This document shows, piece after piece, positions 1-9,526 of a stretch of 41,578 bases of DNA (its first letter is position 1; each line of letters starts with the position of its first letter). Made by a program: the position numbers and the translations under genes. The notes beneath the pieces were generated by a model. It had not been told where the DNA came from, made no database searches, and saw only the letters and a list, made by a program, of their open reading frames with translations. The stretch comes from Bacteroidota bacterium (GTDB lineage Bacteria > Bacteroidota > Ignavibacteria > UBA10030 > SZUA-254): NCBI GenBank assembly GCA_020056225.1, contig JAGVIE010000029.1, forward strand, positions 1 through 41,578, read 5' to 3'.

Positions 1-1448
<1,448 letters not shown>

Positions 1449-1547
1449 AATTTATATAAAATTTCAACTTCGAGTCTGACTGTTTCCTGCTAAAATTTAG
1501 CAAGATGGTTGAAGTTCTCTTAAGCTGACTTAGAGCTATGCACTATA

Positions 1548-1560
1548 TTTTCAAAGAACA
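1548..1560 (-). promoter_or_regulatory. boxA-like antitermination element in the rRNA leader
   Basis: The minus strand reads TGTTCTTTGAAAA about 100 nt upstream of the 16S 5' end. This closely resembles the boxA element of Bacillus rRNA leaders, which binds NusB/S10 to make the transcription complex resistant to termination. Its position downstream of the promoter and of a terminator-like hairpin fits that role. Assignment is by resemblance only. Confidence 0.55.
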
Positions 1561-1565
1561 CTTGG

Positions 1566-1603
1566 GAAAAAAATCCCGATCCCGCAGTTTTTTGGGGGAT
1601 CGG
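1566..1603 (-). terminator. Terminator-like hairpin inside the rRNA leader
   Basis: On the minus strand an 8-bp perfect stem, CCGATCCC (1603-1596) with GGGATCGG (1583-1576), has a 12-nt loop and is followed by GATTTTTTT. It therefore looks like an intrinsic terminator. It lies after the predicted rRNA promoter and before boxA, so it would be transcribed as part of the rRNA leader. It could also stop read-through from larC. Confidence 0.6.
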
Positions 1604-1627
1604 TATACCACATTTAGTGGGGATTTA

Positions 1628-1656
1628 AATATACTAAAATTTTATTAAGATGTCAA
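1628..1656 (-). promoter_or_regulatory. Strong sigma-70 type promoter for the rRNA operon
   Basis: The minus strand has TTGACA (1656-1651), a 17-nt spacer and TATATT (1633-1628). The AT-rich, A-tract-bearing DNA immediately upstream (about 1657-1700) could act as an UP element. Expected transcription start is near 1621, giving a leader of about 170 nt before 16S. The match to the general bacterial consensus is nearly perfect. Confidence 0.8.
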
Positions 1657-1764
1657 CTTTTTTGAAGATATTTTTTTATAATTATTTTTGGTAAAAGAAT
1701 GCCATTGAATTATATCTCTGTGTAAAATAACTATTACACGCGTAACCGAATGCGCGCTAACGGC

Positions 1765-2928
1765 TTAGCCGAATTCTGATTCTAATATGGAATAGACGTC
1801 TCTTAATGGAATATTCATTTCAGAAGAAAGTCTTTTGCACTCCTCAAACTCAGGGACCAATCTTTCTTTTCCATTATAGAAAACTAGTTTCATGTTTACA
1901 TTCCCTAATCTTGATTTTACCTCCCGGCAAGAGCGTTCAATCTTTCGTCTGTCTATTGGCGAAATACGAACTCCTAGTGATGTAGTTTCTTGAAAAAATA
2001 TTGTAAGTATTTCATCAAGTTTATTTCGATTGACTATAGCAGAAAGTAATATACCTGGCCTGCCCTTTTTCATTATGATCGGAATCAGAAATGCATCGAG
2101 GGCGCCACGATTGATTAACCGCTCGATCACGAATGGATATATTTCCGGATTCATATCATCTATATTAGTTTCGATTATTACTGATTCATCTTCCTCGAAT
2201 GTGCTTACCAATTCACCTATCATGATACGCAAGAGATTTGGTGTCTGTGGTATATTAATCGAACCGGCGCCATAACCGACGTACTCAATTTTAATTTTCT
2301 CGATAGATAATACACCGGAAGATAATGCCTTGATGATGGCGGCGCCTGTTGGCGTTGTTAATTCGTATCCAATATCGGTTAGTATTATAGGATAACCGCG
2401 CAGGATTTCAACTGTTGCCGGAACCGGAATCGGAAGTTTTCCATGATCCGCATTAGTATATCCGCCGCTGCCTAATTTGACCGGTGAAGAGTATACTGAT
2501 TCAATTCCAAATTTATCTAAACATATTGCCGTACCAACGACATCTATTATAGAATCTAAAGCTCCAACTTCGTGGAAATGAACTTTATCAACAGCTATGT
2601 TGTGTACATTTGCTTCTGCGCGCGCAACCTCGCTGAAAATCTTCTTTGAGTTTTCCTTCACGCGATTGTTTAACTTACTTTCATCTATTATTCTAAATAT
2701 ATCGCTCAGGTGGCGATGCTGCTTTTGTTTTTCAGTTATAGTTACGTCGATCTTTATTGCGGAGATCCCGCTCCTTTCGACTCGTGAAGCTTCAAGTTCA
2801 ATACCTGTCAGATTTAACTTTGCAATTTCACGCTTAAGATCCTCTAACTGCATTCCTGCGCTGACAAAGGCTCCCAGTGTCATATCACCGCTAATTCCCG
2901 CGATCGTATCTAAGTATGCAATTTTCAT
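1765..2928 (-). CDS. larC: Nickel-pincer cofactor biosynthesis protein LarC (nickel insertion)
   Basis: The 387-residue protein belongs to the LarC (former DUF111) family. LarC inserts nickel into the pyridinium bis-thiocarboxylate mononucleotide made by LarB and LarE, giving the nickel-pincer cofactor of lactate racemase-type (LarA) enzymes. Diagnostic features are the N-terminus MKIAYLDTIAGISGDM, the HFHEVGALDSIIDVVG segment near residue 120, and the C-terminal ETNIDDMNPE segment. It is one continuous frame; in some Lactobacillus the gene is split and joined by a programmed frameshift. It follows waaA by 33 nt on the same strand and could be co-transcribed, although the role is unrelated. 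There is no obvious Shine-Dalgarno. LarA, LarB and LarE are not in the window. Confidence 0.92.
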   Translation of the reverse strand: MKIAYLDTIAGISGDMTLGAFVSAGMQLEDLKREIAKLNLTGIELEASRVERSGISAIKIDVTITEKQKQHRHLSDIFRIIDESKLNNRVKENSKKIFSEVARAEANVHNIAVDKVHFHEVGALDSIIDVVGTAICLDKFGIESVYSSPVKLGSGGYTNADHGKLPIPVPATVEILRGYPIILTDIGYELTTPTGAAIIKALSSGVLSIEKIKIEYVGYGAGSINIPQTPNLLRIMIGELVSTFEEDESVIIETNIDDMNPEIYPFVIERLINRGALDAFLIPIIMKKGRPGILLSAIVNRNKLDEILTIFFQETTSLGVRISPIDRRKIERSCREVKSRLGNVNMKLVFYNGKERLVPEFEECKRLSSEMNIPLRDVYSILESEFG

Positions 2929-2961
2929 GATAAATATTTTTTTTTATTATGGTTGCCAAAT

Positions 2962-4236
2962 TTATGAAATCTTTTCAAGATAAGAAAGAACCCGTTCGGT
3001 TGCACCGGTATTTTTTCTCACGAATTCTATCGCCCGATCTCCGCACTCTTTCCTCAGTATATCATTGATCAGGAATTGTTTGATATGCTGATACAATTCA
3101 TCGCTATTGCTTCCCGAGAAACCAATTTTGACTTGCACTATTGAAATTGCTTCCTGTGAATTAAAATACTTCGGTCCAAAAATGATCGGTATTCCATACG
3201 ATGCTGGTTCCAGCACATTATGAATACCGTTATTGAAACTTCCCCCAACATATGCGATGTGGCCATACTGATAAAGCGCCATCAGGATTCCAACACTATC
3301 CACGAGAATGACCTTCTCACTATTATATTCGTGCATCAGTGAGAATCGGATGTTGGAAACTTTTCCGTTAAATTCTTTTTCAAGATATTCAAGGTTTTCT
3401 TCGGTCGGTTCGTGCGGCACAACAATTACAAGCAATGCGGAAATTTCCGCAAACAGCCTGAATAACGCCGGAATTAACTCTGCCTCATCTTCCTTCCAAC
3501 TACTTCCTACAACAACTACCTTTTTTCCAACGAGTATTTTAGGATCGACCAATTTTCTGATTCTGGATTCGGCGCTCCGTTTCCAGACCTGATCGTAACG
3601 TGTATCGCCGATAACTTCAAGCGTTGGGCGTGTTAGATGAAATCTATCGAATACCATTCTATCGTTCTCGGATACTGTTAGAATACAATTCAACGAATTA
3701 TATAACGACCGGATAAATTGACGTATCCCCGGGATATTCCGATATAATTTTTCTCGAAGAGTTGCATTCGCGATAATTGTCGGGATCCCCAAACTGTTTA
3801 AAACCCAGAGATGATTGGGCCAAATATCGTACCGCATCAGCACTACGATTGAAGGCTTCATAAGTTCAATAAATTTCCGGGCGTTTGAACGCGAATCGAA
3901 TGGTATGTATGTGATAACGTCAGCTAACTTATATGATAGAGAATGCTCATATCCGGAAGGTGAAAAAAATGATACAATGATTTGAACTTCCGGTTGACGT
4001 TTTTTTAATTCTGATATAATCGGTTTTGCCTGTTCGAATTCACCCATGGAGGATGAATGAAACCAAATTCGTTTTGAACCCGCTTTCAATCCATTCATCT
4101 TTACCTGAAATTGCTCAAGCAAATCCCGCCGCGCCCGCAGTGCCCGTGCGGCTTTCCGGTTTATCAATCCATAAATATGAAACCCAACCCATAAGCAGGG
4201 AATCACGATAATATTATAAAATATTTTCCAAATCAT
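2962..4236 (-). CDS. waaA: 3-deoxy-D-manno-octulosonic acid (Kdo) transferase
   Basis: The 424-residue protein is the membrane-anchored GT30 enzyme that transfers Kdo from CMP-Kdo to lipid A precursors, the first step of LPS core assembly at the inner face of the cytoplasmic membrane. A single N-terminal hydrophobic segment (about residues 4-22) is the anchor. The acceptor-domain motif SSSMGEFEQAKP near 61-72 contains the expected catalytic glutamate (E66). The C-terminal domain has GSSWKEDE and the VGGSFNNGIHNVLEPASYG nucleotide-binding signature. Length is typical. It lies 11 nt after the heptosyltransferase gene, so the two are probably one LPS-core transcription unit. Confidence 0.95.
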   Translation of the reverse strand: MIWKIFYNIIVIPCLWVGFHIYGLINRKAARALRARRDLLEQFQVKMNGLKAGSKRIWFHSSSMGEFEQAKPIISELKKRQPEVQIIVSFFSPSGYEHSLSYKLADVITYIPFDSRSNARKFIELMKPSIVVLMRYDIWPNHLWVLNSLGIPTIIANATLREKLYRNIPGIRQFIRSLYNSLNCILTVSENDRMVFDRFHLTRPTLEVIGDTRYDQVWKRSAESRIRKLVDPKILVGKKVVVVGSSWKEDEAELIPALFRLFAEISALLVIVVPHEPTEENLEYLEKEFNGKVSNIRFSLMHEYNSEKVILVDSVGILMALYQYGHIAYVGGSFNNGIHNVLEPASYGIPIIFGPKYFNSQEAISIVQVKIGFSGSNSDELYQHIKQFLINDILRKECGDRAIEFVRKNTGATERVLSYLEKIS

Positions 4237-4247
4237 ATTCTACCCTT

Positions 4248-5288
4248 TTATCGCTCCTCTGCCATCTTTTGAATAGTCGATAGGACAGTCTCGACATGAA
4301 TATCCTTCATACATTTAAAATGGTTTTTCGGACATCTATCCGAACCAATATGCGAGCAGGGCCTGCACGATAAATTTTCATTTTCGACAACAGCGCTTTG
4401 TGTTCCGAATGGAAAAAATCCGAATTCTTTTACAGTTGAACCAAAAATGGCGACATTTTTTTTCTTCCTTGCCGCGGCAAGATGCATTATTCCGCTGTCA
4501 TTCGTAACTACAATTGAACAACTATCAAGTACCGCGGCAGTTTCAAGAAGATTTAATTTGCCTGCAAAACTTTCAGCAGTCGTTGATCCAAGATTGGCAT
4601 TTATCATCTGTGCGATGTCGCCGCAATAATCTTGTTCAAATTTACTCCCAAAAATTAACAATTTAGCGTTAAATTTCCGCGCGACCTGTGTGCCAAGCTC
4701 AACATATCGTTCGGGAAACCACCTTTTCGTGTAATGCCGCGCCGAGGGAGCAATACCCACAACGAGATCATATCTCTCAAGTTGATACTTTTCCATCATT
4801 GCTTTAACGGTGAGAATAGTATCGTTTGGAATAGTGACTTCCAATCCTTGACCGTCGTTTTGAATAGCAAATCTTTTTCCTGTTTCAAGATAGCGGTCAA
4901 CTACAGAAATAACAGTTCGATAAAAATTCCATTTGAAACTTATCAGCAAGAATCTCTTGATTATTCTTTTGTTGACAACTTTTATATGCTTGGCGCCCGA
5001 GAACCATCTAAGATATCGGCTTCGAAGACTATTATGAAGATCGAGAATGATATCGTATCGGGTTCTGCGGAGCGTTCTTTTAAGTGTTTTCAGTTCTTCT
5101 TTATCGTTCGATTTCAATTCTATAATAGAGGAGAGATTCGGGTTGAATCTAACGAGGTCGGTGTACTCCGATTTAATAAGAAAATCGATTTGCGCCAGCG
5201 GATAAGCTTTGCGCACTGCCCGAATCAACGGTGACGCCAGTACTATATCACCAATTGAACTTAATCGAATAATCAGAATTTTTTTCAT
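4248..5288 (-). CDS. Glycosyltransferase family 9, heptosyltransferase-like
   Basis: The protein (346 aa from ATG at 5288) is a GT9 glycosyltransferase of the LPS heptosyltransferase type, expected to add ADP-heptose to the inner core in the cytoplasm. Typical marks are the N-terminal KKILIIRLSSIGDIVLASPL loop, which forms the acceptor side, and the C-terminal donor motif VVTNDSGIMHLAAA. Near the end four cysteines (LSCRPC, DRCPK, FKC) recall the CxxC segment common in WaaF-like members. An in-frame GTG four codons upstream (5300) could also start it, but the conserved KKILIIR motif directly follows the ATG, so the ATG is preferred. It is first in a unit with waaA. Which heptose it adds cannot be told from sequence. 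Confidence 0.88.
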   Translation of the reverse strand: MKKILIIRLSSIGDIVLASPLIRAVRKAYPLAQIDFLIKSEYTDLVRFNPNLSSIIELKSNDKEELKTLKRTLRRTRYDIILDLHNSLRSRYLRWFSGAKHIKVVNKRIIKRFLLISFKWNFYRTVISVVDRYLETGKRFAIQNDGQGLEVTIPNDTILTVKAMMEKYQLERYDLVVGIAPSARHYTKRWFPERYVELGTQVARKFNAKLLIFGSKFEQDYCGDIAQMINANLGSTTAESFAGKLNLLETAAVLDSCSIVVTNDSGIMHLAAARKKKNVAIFGSTVKEFGFFPFGTQSAVVENENLSCRPCSHIGSDRCPKNHFKCMKDIHVETVLSTIQKMAEER

Positions 5289-5352
5289 TGCAGGATTCAC
5301 GAAGAAACTTACAACTTTTTTTATGGAATTGCAACATATACCGTTTCAAAAA

Positions 5353-5389
5353 TAAAAAAGGTCGAATCCTTAATAAAAGACCGACCCTT
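5353..5389 (-). terminator. Intrinsic terminator after the Asp-box gene
   Basis: The minus strand reads AAGGGTCGG (5389-5381), a loop, and a complementary arm ending in CGACCTTT (down to 5357), then a T-rich tract. The stem is 9 bp with two G:U pairs. It is the likely 3' end of the 7078-5498 transcript and lies between that gene and the heptosyltransferase. Confidence 0.6.
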
Positions 5390-5410
5390 GACAGTAGAAC
5401 TCTAAGTAAA

Positions 5411-5470
5411 TTAACGTAATATAATCATCTTCTTTATATTGCTAAATTTTTCGGCAGTCATTCGGAAATA
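5411..5470 (-). pseudogene. Relic of a type IX secretion C-terminal tail
   Basis: Between the stop of the Asp-box gene and its terminator, one minus-strand frame encodes YFRMTAEKFSNIKKMIILR followed by TAA. This is the typical last segment of a T9SS sorting domain (compare GVYFYRLQAGKF...KMMLLIR at the end of the 33918 gene). The frame is closed upstream by a TAA at 5471-5473 and has no start signal or upstream domain, so only the 3' end of a former gene remains. It is out of frame with the Asp-box gene's C-terminus. Confidence 0.6.
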
Positions 5471-5497
5471 TTAAACACCGCTCGTAAATTAGTCGAC

Positions 5498-7078
5498 CTA
5501 TTTACAAATTCTTAGTTTGTATATGCCGTCAATTTCTGGTGGATAGCCATATTCATGGACTTTTGTTGAATAGATAAATCCGCTTGTTTCGTCTAAATCC
5601 AGAATCCATGTATCTCCAGAATCACTAATAACATGATACCAATTGAACCCACCATTTGTAGTTTTATAAACACTTCTAATCATACCTGGTTCAAATGTTT
5701 GAACGTACATTACATTGGGATCTATTGAAGGCAGGATGAAAACACCCAGTAACGAATCCGGTAAACCCAAACTAAGAGTCTGCCATGTCTGACCTTGATC
5801 TGTTGATCGAATGAATATTTCCGCACCGATATAAATAATATTAGAATTTTCTGAGTTTACATATATTGAATTAATAACCCCAATTTCTTGCTTTGAAAAA
5901 CAGTGCACTATTTCCCACGATGCACCTCTGTCTGTAGACCGATAGAGTACTGTATCATTGTACAATAAGGGACAAGCGTAAAGTATATTTGAATTTTGGT
6001 GATCGATTGCCATCGCAAATGGGCTTGATTCGTAATAGTTGGTGTCAATTATACAGTTGTCGCTACTGGGTACATAAATTGGAAACCATGATTTTCCCCC
6101 ATTGGTTGATCTGCGCAATCCACCTCCAAAGTATCCGTACGTTTCAGTATAAAGAAATTCTGAATTGTTTGGATCAATCACTATTGCTCCGGCGCTCATT
6201 TCATCCCAATTAAAAGTAATCCCAAAATCAGCATGAAACCATGTCGCACCTCCATTAGTTGTTTTTAATACTCCCAATACGCCACCTCCTGAACCTAAAG
6301 ATGCATAACAGATATCGGGATTGTTAGGATCAAGCACAATTATCCCGCCATTAACATTTCTAACAAGCGTATCCCATGTAGCTCCCCAATCAATGGATTT
6401 CAGTATTGCTCCATATCCATATCCATATGTACCTGCATAAAGAATATTGGGTTCGGTAGGATGAACAGTCACTCCTGCATTACAAAGATCTGAAATCTTT
6501 ATCCATTTCCTTTCAAACAAGCTCCCCGGTTGTGCTACCTTCAGCCAATACCCTTTGCCCGGTTCAAGTGTATCAATTTGCACGTACCCTAAGCCGGAAT
6601 CATAGGCATAATAATTTGAAGAAAAAATATTACATGAATTGGGTTCAAGTCGGTTTATCGCGATCTTTTCATTCAGTGAACCGATCATATTCCATCCCTG
6701 CTTTAGATCGATACTAAACTCGGAGATTGTGCCAATTATTGTGAAGCTGTCGTTCGCGGCAAACTTCAGCCAGTAACCTTTACCAAACTCAAGCGTGTCG
6801 CTTATTTCATAACTCACATCATAAATGAATGCACTTGAAATTGCGTTTGGAAATAAAATCTTAACACTACCATCCGGAACTTGCAGGGGGAGTGAAATCA
6901 AATTCCAGCCTTCACTTACTTTTATTTGAACTGTATCGTAAATTTCGATTTGATTTGCGGTTGATAATCTTTCCGAAAGTGTAGTTCCCCCTAAGAGTTG
7001 TACGGGATTAACCAGACATCCTAATACAATCCAAATGTAGATTACAATCATCACAATGTTATCTTTTGTATGCTCCAT
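5498..7078 (-). CDS. Exported Asp-box (BNR repeat) beta-propeller protein
   Basis: The 526-residue protein starts best at ATG 7078, giving a charged n-region and a hydrophobic core (MEHTKDNIVMIVIYIWIVLG); longer in-frame starts up to 7135 add an unlikely extension. After the signal come two copies of a beta domain with WNLISLPL ... GKGYWLKFA and WNMIGSLNEK ... GKGYWLKVA. Six Asp-box hairpins follow (for example KSIDWGATW, KTTNGGATW, RSTDRGASW, RSTDQGQTW), the blade motif of sialidase/sortilin-like propellers. No sialidase active-site arginine set is evident, so a binding role is more likely than catalysis. It is a full-length paralogue of the 39603-41189 gene. It lacks a T9SS tail, but a relic of one lies 28 nt downstream of the stop. 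Confidence 0.85.
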   Translation of the reverse strand: MEHTKDNIVMIVIYIWIVLGCLVNPVQLLGGTTLSERLSTANQIEIYDTVQIKVSEGWNLISLPLQVPDGSVKILFPNAISSAFIYDVSYEISDTLEFGKGYWLKFAANDSFTIIGTISEFSIDLKQGWNMIGSLNEKIAINRLEPNSCNIFSSNYYAYDSGLGYVQIDTLEPGKGYWLKVAQPGSLFERKWIKISDLCNAGVTVHPTEPNILYAGTYGYGYGAILKSIDWGATWDTLVRNVNGGIIVLDPNNPDICYASLGSGGGVLGVLKTTNGGATWFHADFGITFNWDEMSAGAIVIDPNNSEFLYTETYGYFGGGLRRSTNGGKSWFPIYVPSSDNCIIDTNYYESSPFAMAIDHQNSNILYACPLLYNDTVLYRSTDRGASWEIVHCFSKQEIGVINSIYVNSENSNIIYIGAEIFIRSTDQGQTWQTLSLGLPDSLLGVFILPSIDPNVMYVQTFEPGMIRSVYKTTNGGFNWYHVISDSGDTWILDLDETSGFIYSTKVHEYGYPPEIDGIYKLRICK

Positions 7079-7169
7079 CCGGGTTTCCCTATGGCTGTTA
7101 TTATCCTTGCGGGCAGACTGTGCGGCAATATACAAACCCCAAAGTATAAAGTCAAATCCCCGGAATTTA

Positions 7170-7709
7170 TCAATGCCGTTTAGCTGAGAACTGCAATTTC
7201 AATTCCTGCTCAAATGCATCGAATGTATCTTTGTCGAATAACACAAAACGAACAAGCTGAAGATGTTTTGAAATCATCAGGAATTCAATAGCTTCTGTTA
7301 TCATTATCTTGGCACAGTGATATACCGAAAAGGCGCCTACGCCCGTGCCCAGAGCGGGAAAACTGACTGATAGAATTTGTTTTTTCTCGGCAAGCTGCAA
7401 AGCGCTGATGGTCGATCGTTTTATTTTGTCCGGATCGGTATGAAGGTCCTGCCCCATTACTGCCGCATGTATAACATATTTGGCTTTCAAATTCCCGCCT
7501 GATGTTAATATCGCTTGTCCAATTTCTGCGGGACCCTGCGCCATTGCTTCACGTTCGATTCCTTCACCACCGTTTCTCTTTATTGCTCCTGCTACACCGC
7601 CGCCCATCCAGAAATGATTATTGGCTGCGTTCACTATCGCCTCGGTGTCTTCAGTAGAGATATCTCCTTGAACAACTTCTATCCATCCATAATTAATCGG
7701 ATAACGCAT
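7170..7709 (-). CDS. Macro-domain protein (ADP-ribose binding / deacetylase-like)
   Basis: The protein (179 aa from ATG at 7709) is a single macro domain, a fold that binds ADP-ribose and often removes it from proteins, nucleic acids or O-acetyl-ADP-ribose. Visible motifs are VVQGDIST at the start, the ligand loop VNAANNHFWMGGGVAGAI near residues 25-45, and the second loop FPALGTGVGAF. The stop-to-start spacing to the kinase gene upstream is about 60 nt, so the two could share a transcript. A longer start (7733) exists but adds only a few residues before the domain. Cytoplasmic; the true substrate is unknown. Confidence 0.9.
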   Translation of the reverse strand: MRYPINYGWIEVVQGDISTEDTEAIVNAANNHFWMGGGVAGAIKRNGGEGIEREAMAQGPAEIGQAILTSGGNLKAKYVIHAAVMGQDLHTDPDKIKRSTISALQLAEKKQILSVSFPALGTGVGAFSVYHCAKIMITEAIEFLMISKHLQLVRFVLFDKDTFDAFEQELKLQFSAKRH

Positions 7710-7767
7710 GATCAAATTCGTCAATATTATCAACTAAGCTGAAAAGGATTTTTATCAATCCTCGGAA

Positions 7768-9396
7768 TTATAGGGGAAACAATAAACGAATAGTAGTGCC
7801 TTTTCCTACCATACTATTAATTTCAATGGATCCTTTATGATCGTCCATTATTTTTTTTACGATTGCCATGCCCAATCCAGTACCGTGTTTTTTTCCACTC
7901 GTAAAGAATGGTTCGAAAATTTTGGTTTTAACCTGTTCGGACATGCCTTTGCCATTATCGATAAACTCGATTACCAGATGAGCGTCCGACTTAAACGCTT
8001 TCACAATAATTTTACCACCCTTTTCCATGGCATCTGCCGCATTGCCGGTGATATTATACAACACGCGGAGAAATTTTTCAGGGTCGATTTTGATATTGTC
8101 ACGGTACTCTAATTTTGTTTCAATATTAATATCGTGTCTCATCATCTCTTTTTCAATTATCAGCATCAAGGTATCCATCAACTCTCCAAAGTTAACATTC
8201 TCGAAATTGATGGAAGAGATCCCGCGTGCAAAATCTAATATCTCTTGAGTCATGGCAATGAAACGATCGGTCTGCCGGATTATATCGTCGGCAAATTTTT
8301 CTATCTCCTGGTCATCCGCCCTCGATTTAATCACTTGCGCAGAAAGCCGTAGAACCCCCATTGGATTTTTGATATCATGAATAATTGTGCTCGCCATTCT
8401 CCCCACTGCCGAAAGCCTCTCGTTCTGAACCATCCGCTGGGCAAGCTGCGCATTTTCAATAGCCAGTGCGGCATGAACAGAGAACGCCTCTATAAATTCT
8501 TCATCTTCACGGGTGAACATTCCCTCCGTTTTATTTAGGAGTTGGAATACTCCGATGGTTTTATCGTTTCTATTTTTCATCGGCATACAGAGTGTCGCTC
8601 TTGTACGATAACCGGTAACTTGATCTATCTCTTGATTGAATCTCGGGTCATTGTATGCATCCTCGATGTTGATGGTTGTTCCGGTAGCCGCAACGGTGCC
8701 GGCGATTCCAACTCCCATCGGCAGTCGAATCTCTATTCGCGAAGATCCTTTTTGTACTTTTGACCACAATTCTTTCTTCGCCTCGTCAATAAGATACAAT
8801 GTACCTCTATCCGCGCCAACGGTCCGCGCAGCCGTCTGAAAAATTAGATCAAGCAATTGGTCGACATCGAGCGATGAATTAACAATCTTCGAAGCGTCCA
8901 CAAGCTGGCGTGTTTTGGCAAGTTGCTGTCGCAGTGTGATAAGATTAGATTCTTGATGTTGAACGTATGTAAGGTTATTTGTTCTTAGCCTCAGCGTCAC
9001 CATGTGCAGGAGATTCAAAGCAAAGGTTTGGCTTGTTTCCAGAAGTATATCAAAATCTTTCTTGTTAAGTTTTCCAAGGACACAATCGCCTATCGCGGTA
9101 GCTTGAGCAGAGCGATGCTGTTGGTCTATCAAATCCAATTCACCGAAGAAATCTCCAGAATGAAGAATCCCAAGTACTATTTCTTCTCCCGTTCGCAGTT
9201 GTTTCGATATCTTAACACTTCCGGAAAAAACAAGAAACAGACACTCACCTATGCTGTCATCCTGAAAAATAACTTTTTCATCCGCGAACTTAATTTCTTT
9301 TAATGTCAATAGGATTGTTTGTATGATAGGTTCTTCCACAGACTGGAAAAGAACATTTGACCGCACCCTCTCATAAAGCGTATATTTGTTCGTCAT
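7768..9396 (-). CDS. Sensor histidine kinase with cNMP-binding and GAF domains
   Basis: The protein (542 aa from ATG at 9396) has no clear membrane segment and is likely a cytoplasmic sensor. Domains in order: a cyclic-nucleotide-binding/Crp-like barrel (about 15-120, with FSGSVKI and GDFFGELDLID), a linker helix, a GAF domain (about 172-320, with GADRGTLYLID and IGVFQLLNK), HisKA dimerisation with H-box IHDIKNP (phosphorylated His about 340), and HATPase_c with N-box NITGNAADAM, G1 DNGKGMS and G2 GTGLGMA. There is no receiver domain and no response regulator next door, so the partner is unknown. The upstream in-frame extension to 9447 encodes a hydrophobic stretch but lies outside the conserved domain. 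It is divergent from the repeat protein at 9527. Confidence 0.9.
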   Translation of the reverse strand: MTNKYTLYERVRSNVLFQSVEEPIIQTILLTLKEIKFADEKVIFQDDSIGECLFLVFSGSVKISKQLRTGEEIVLGILHSGDFFGELDLIDQQHRSAQATAIGDCVLGKLNKKDFDILLETSQTFALNLLHMVTLRLRTNNLTYVQHQESNLITLRQQLAKTRQLVDASKIVNSSLDVDQLLDLIFQTAARTVGADRGTLYLIDEAKKELWSKVQKGSSRIEIRLPMGVGIAGTVAATGTTINIEDAYNDPRFNQEIDQVTGYRTRATLCMPMKNRNDKTIGVFQLLNKTEGMFTREDEEFIEAFSVHAALAIENAQLAQRMVQNERLSAVGRMASTIIHDIKNPMGVLRLSAQVIKSRADDQEIEKFADDIIRQTDRFIAMTQEILDFARGISSINFENVNFGELMDTLMLIIEKEMMRHDINIETKLEYRDNIKIDPEKFLRVLYNITGNAADAMEKGGKIIVKAFKSDAHLVIEFIDNGKGMSEQVKTKIFEPFFTSGKKHGTGLGMAIVKKIMDDHKGSIEINSMVGKGTTIRLLFPL

Positions 9397-9526
9397 AATG
9401 GTATAAATAATAAAAAAACTGAGGCTCAGAGTCAAGCAAACACGCATTTGCCGGGTGAAACATTCATCATCCTACATCGTACTTTTCTAATAGGTATATA
9501 TACTAATGATATGAATCAGGAATAGC

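Larger units (their letters stand above)
1449..1764 (-). other. Intergenic region between larC and 16S rRNA
   Basis: This stretch holds no gene. From larC toward 16S it contains a small hairpin just after the larC stop (GCTAA/TTAGC with a 4-nt loop), a second weak hairpin at 1720-1739 (GTGTAA/TTACAC), an AT-rich block, the rRNA promoter, the leader hairpin and the boxA-like element. The last 100 nt before 16S include a short palindrome at 1488-1502, probably part of the 16S processing region. Nothing else is recognisable. Confidence 0.7.

Noticed and set aside
5411-5520. Programmed frameshift joining the Asp-box protein to the T9SS tail
   Set aside because: The tail frame has its own stop immediately upstream, most of the sorting domain is missing, and the paralogue ends naturally at the same C-terminus.
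9494-9503. Palindrome GTATATATAC between the divergent kinase and repeat-protein genes
   Set aside because: It is a simple TA-rich palindrome; a -10-like TATACT is present but no matching -35 box was found.
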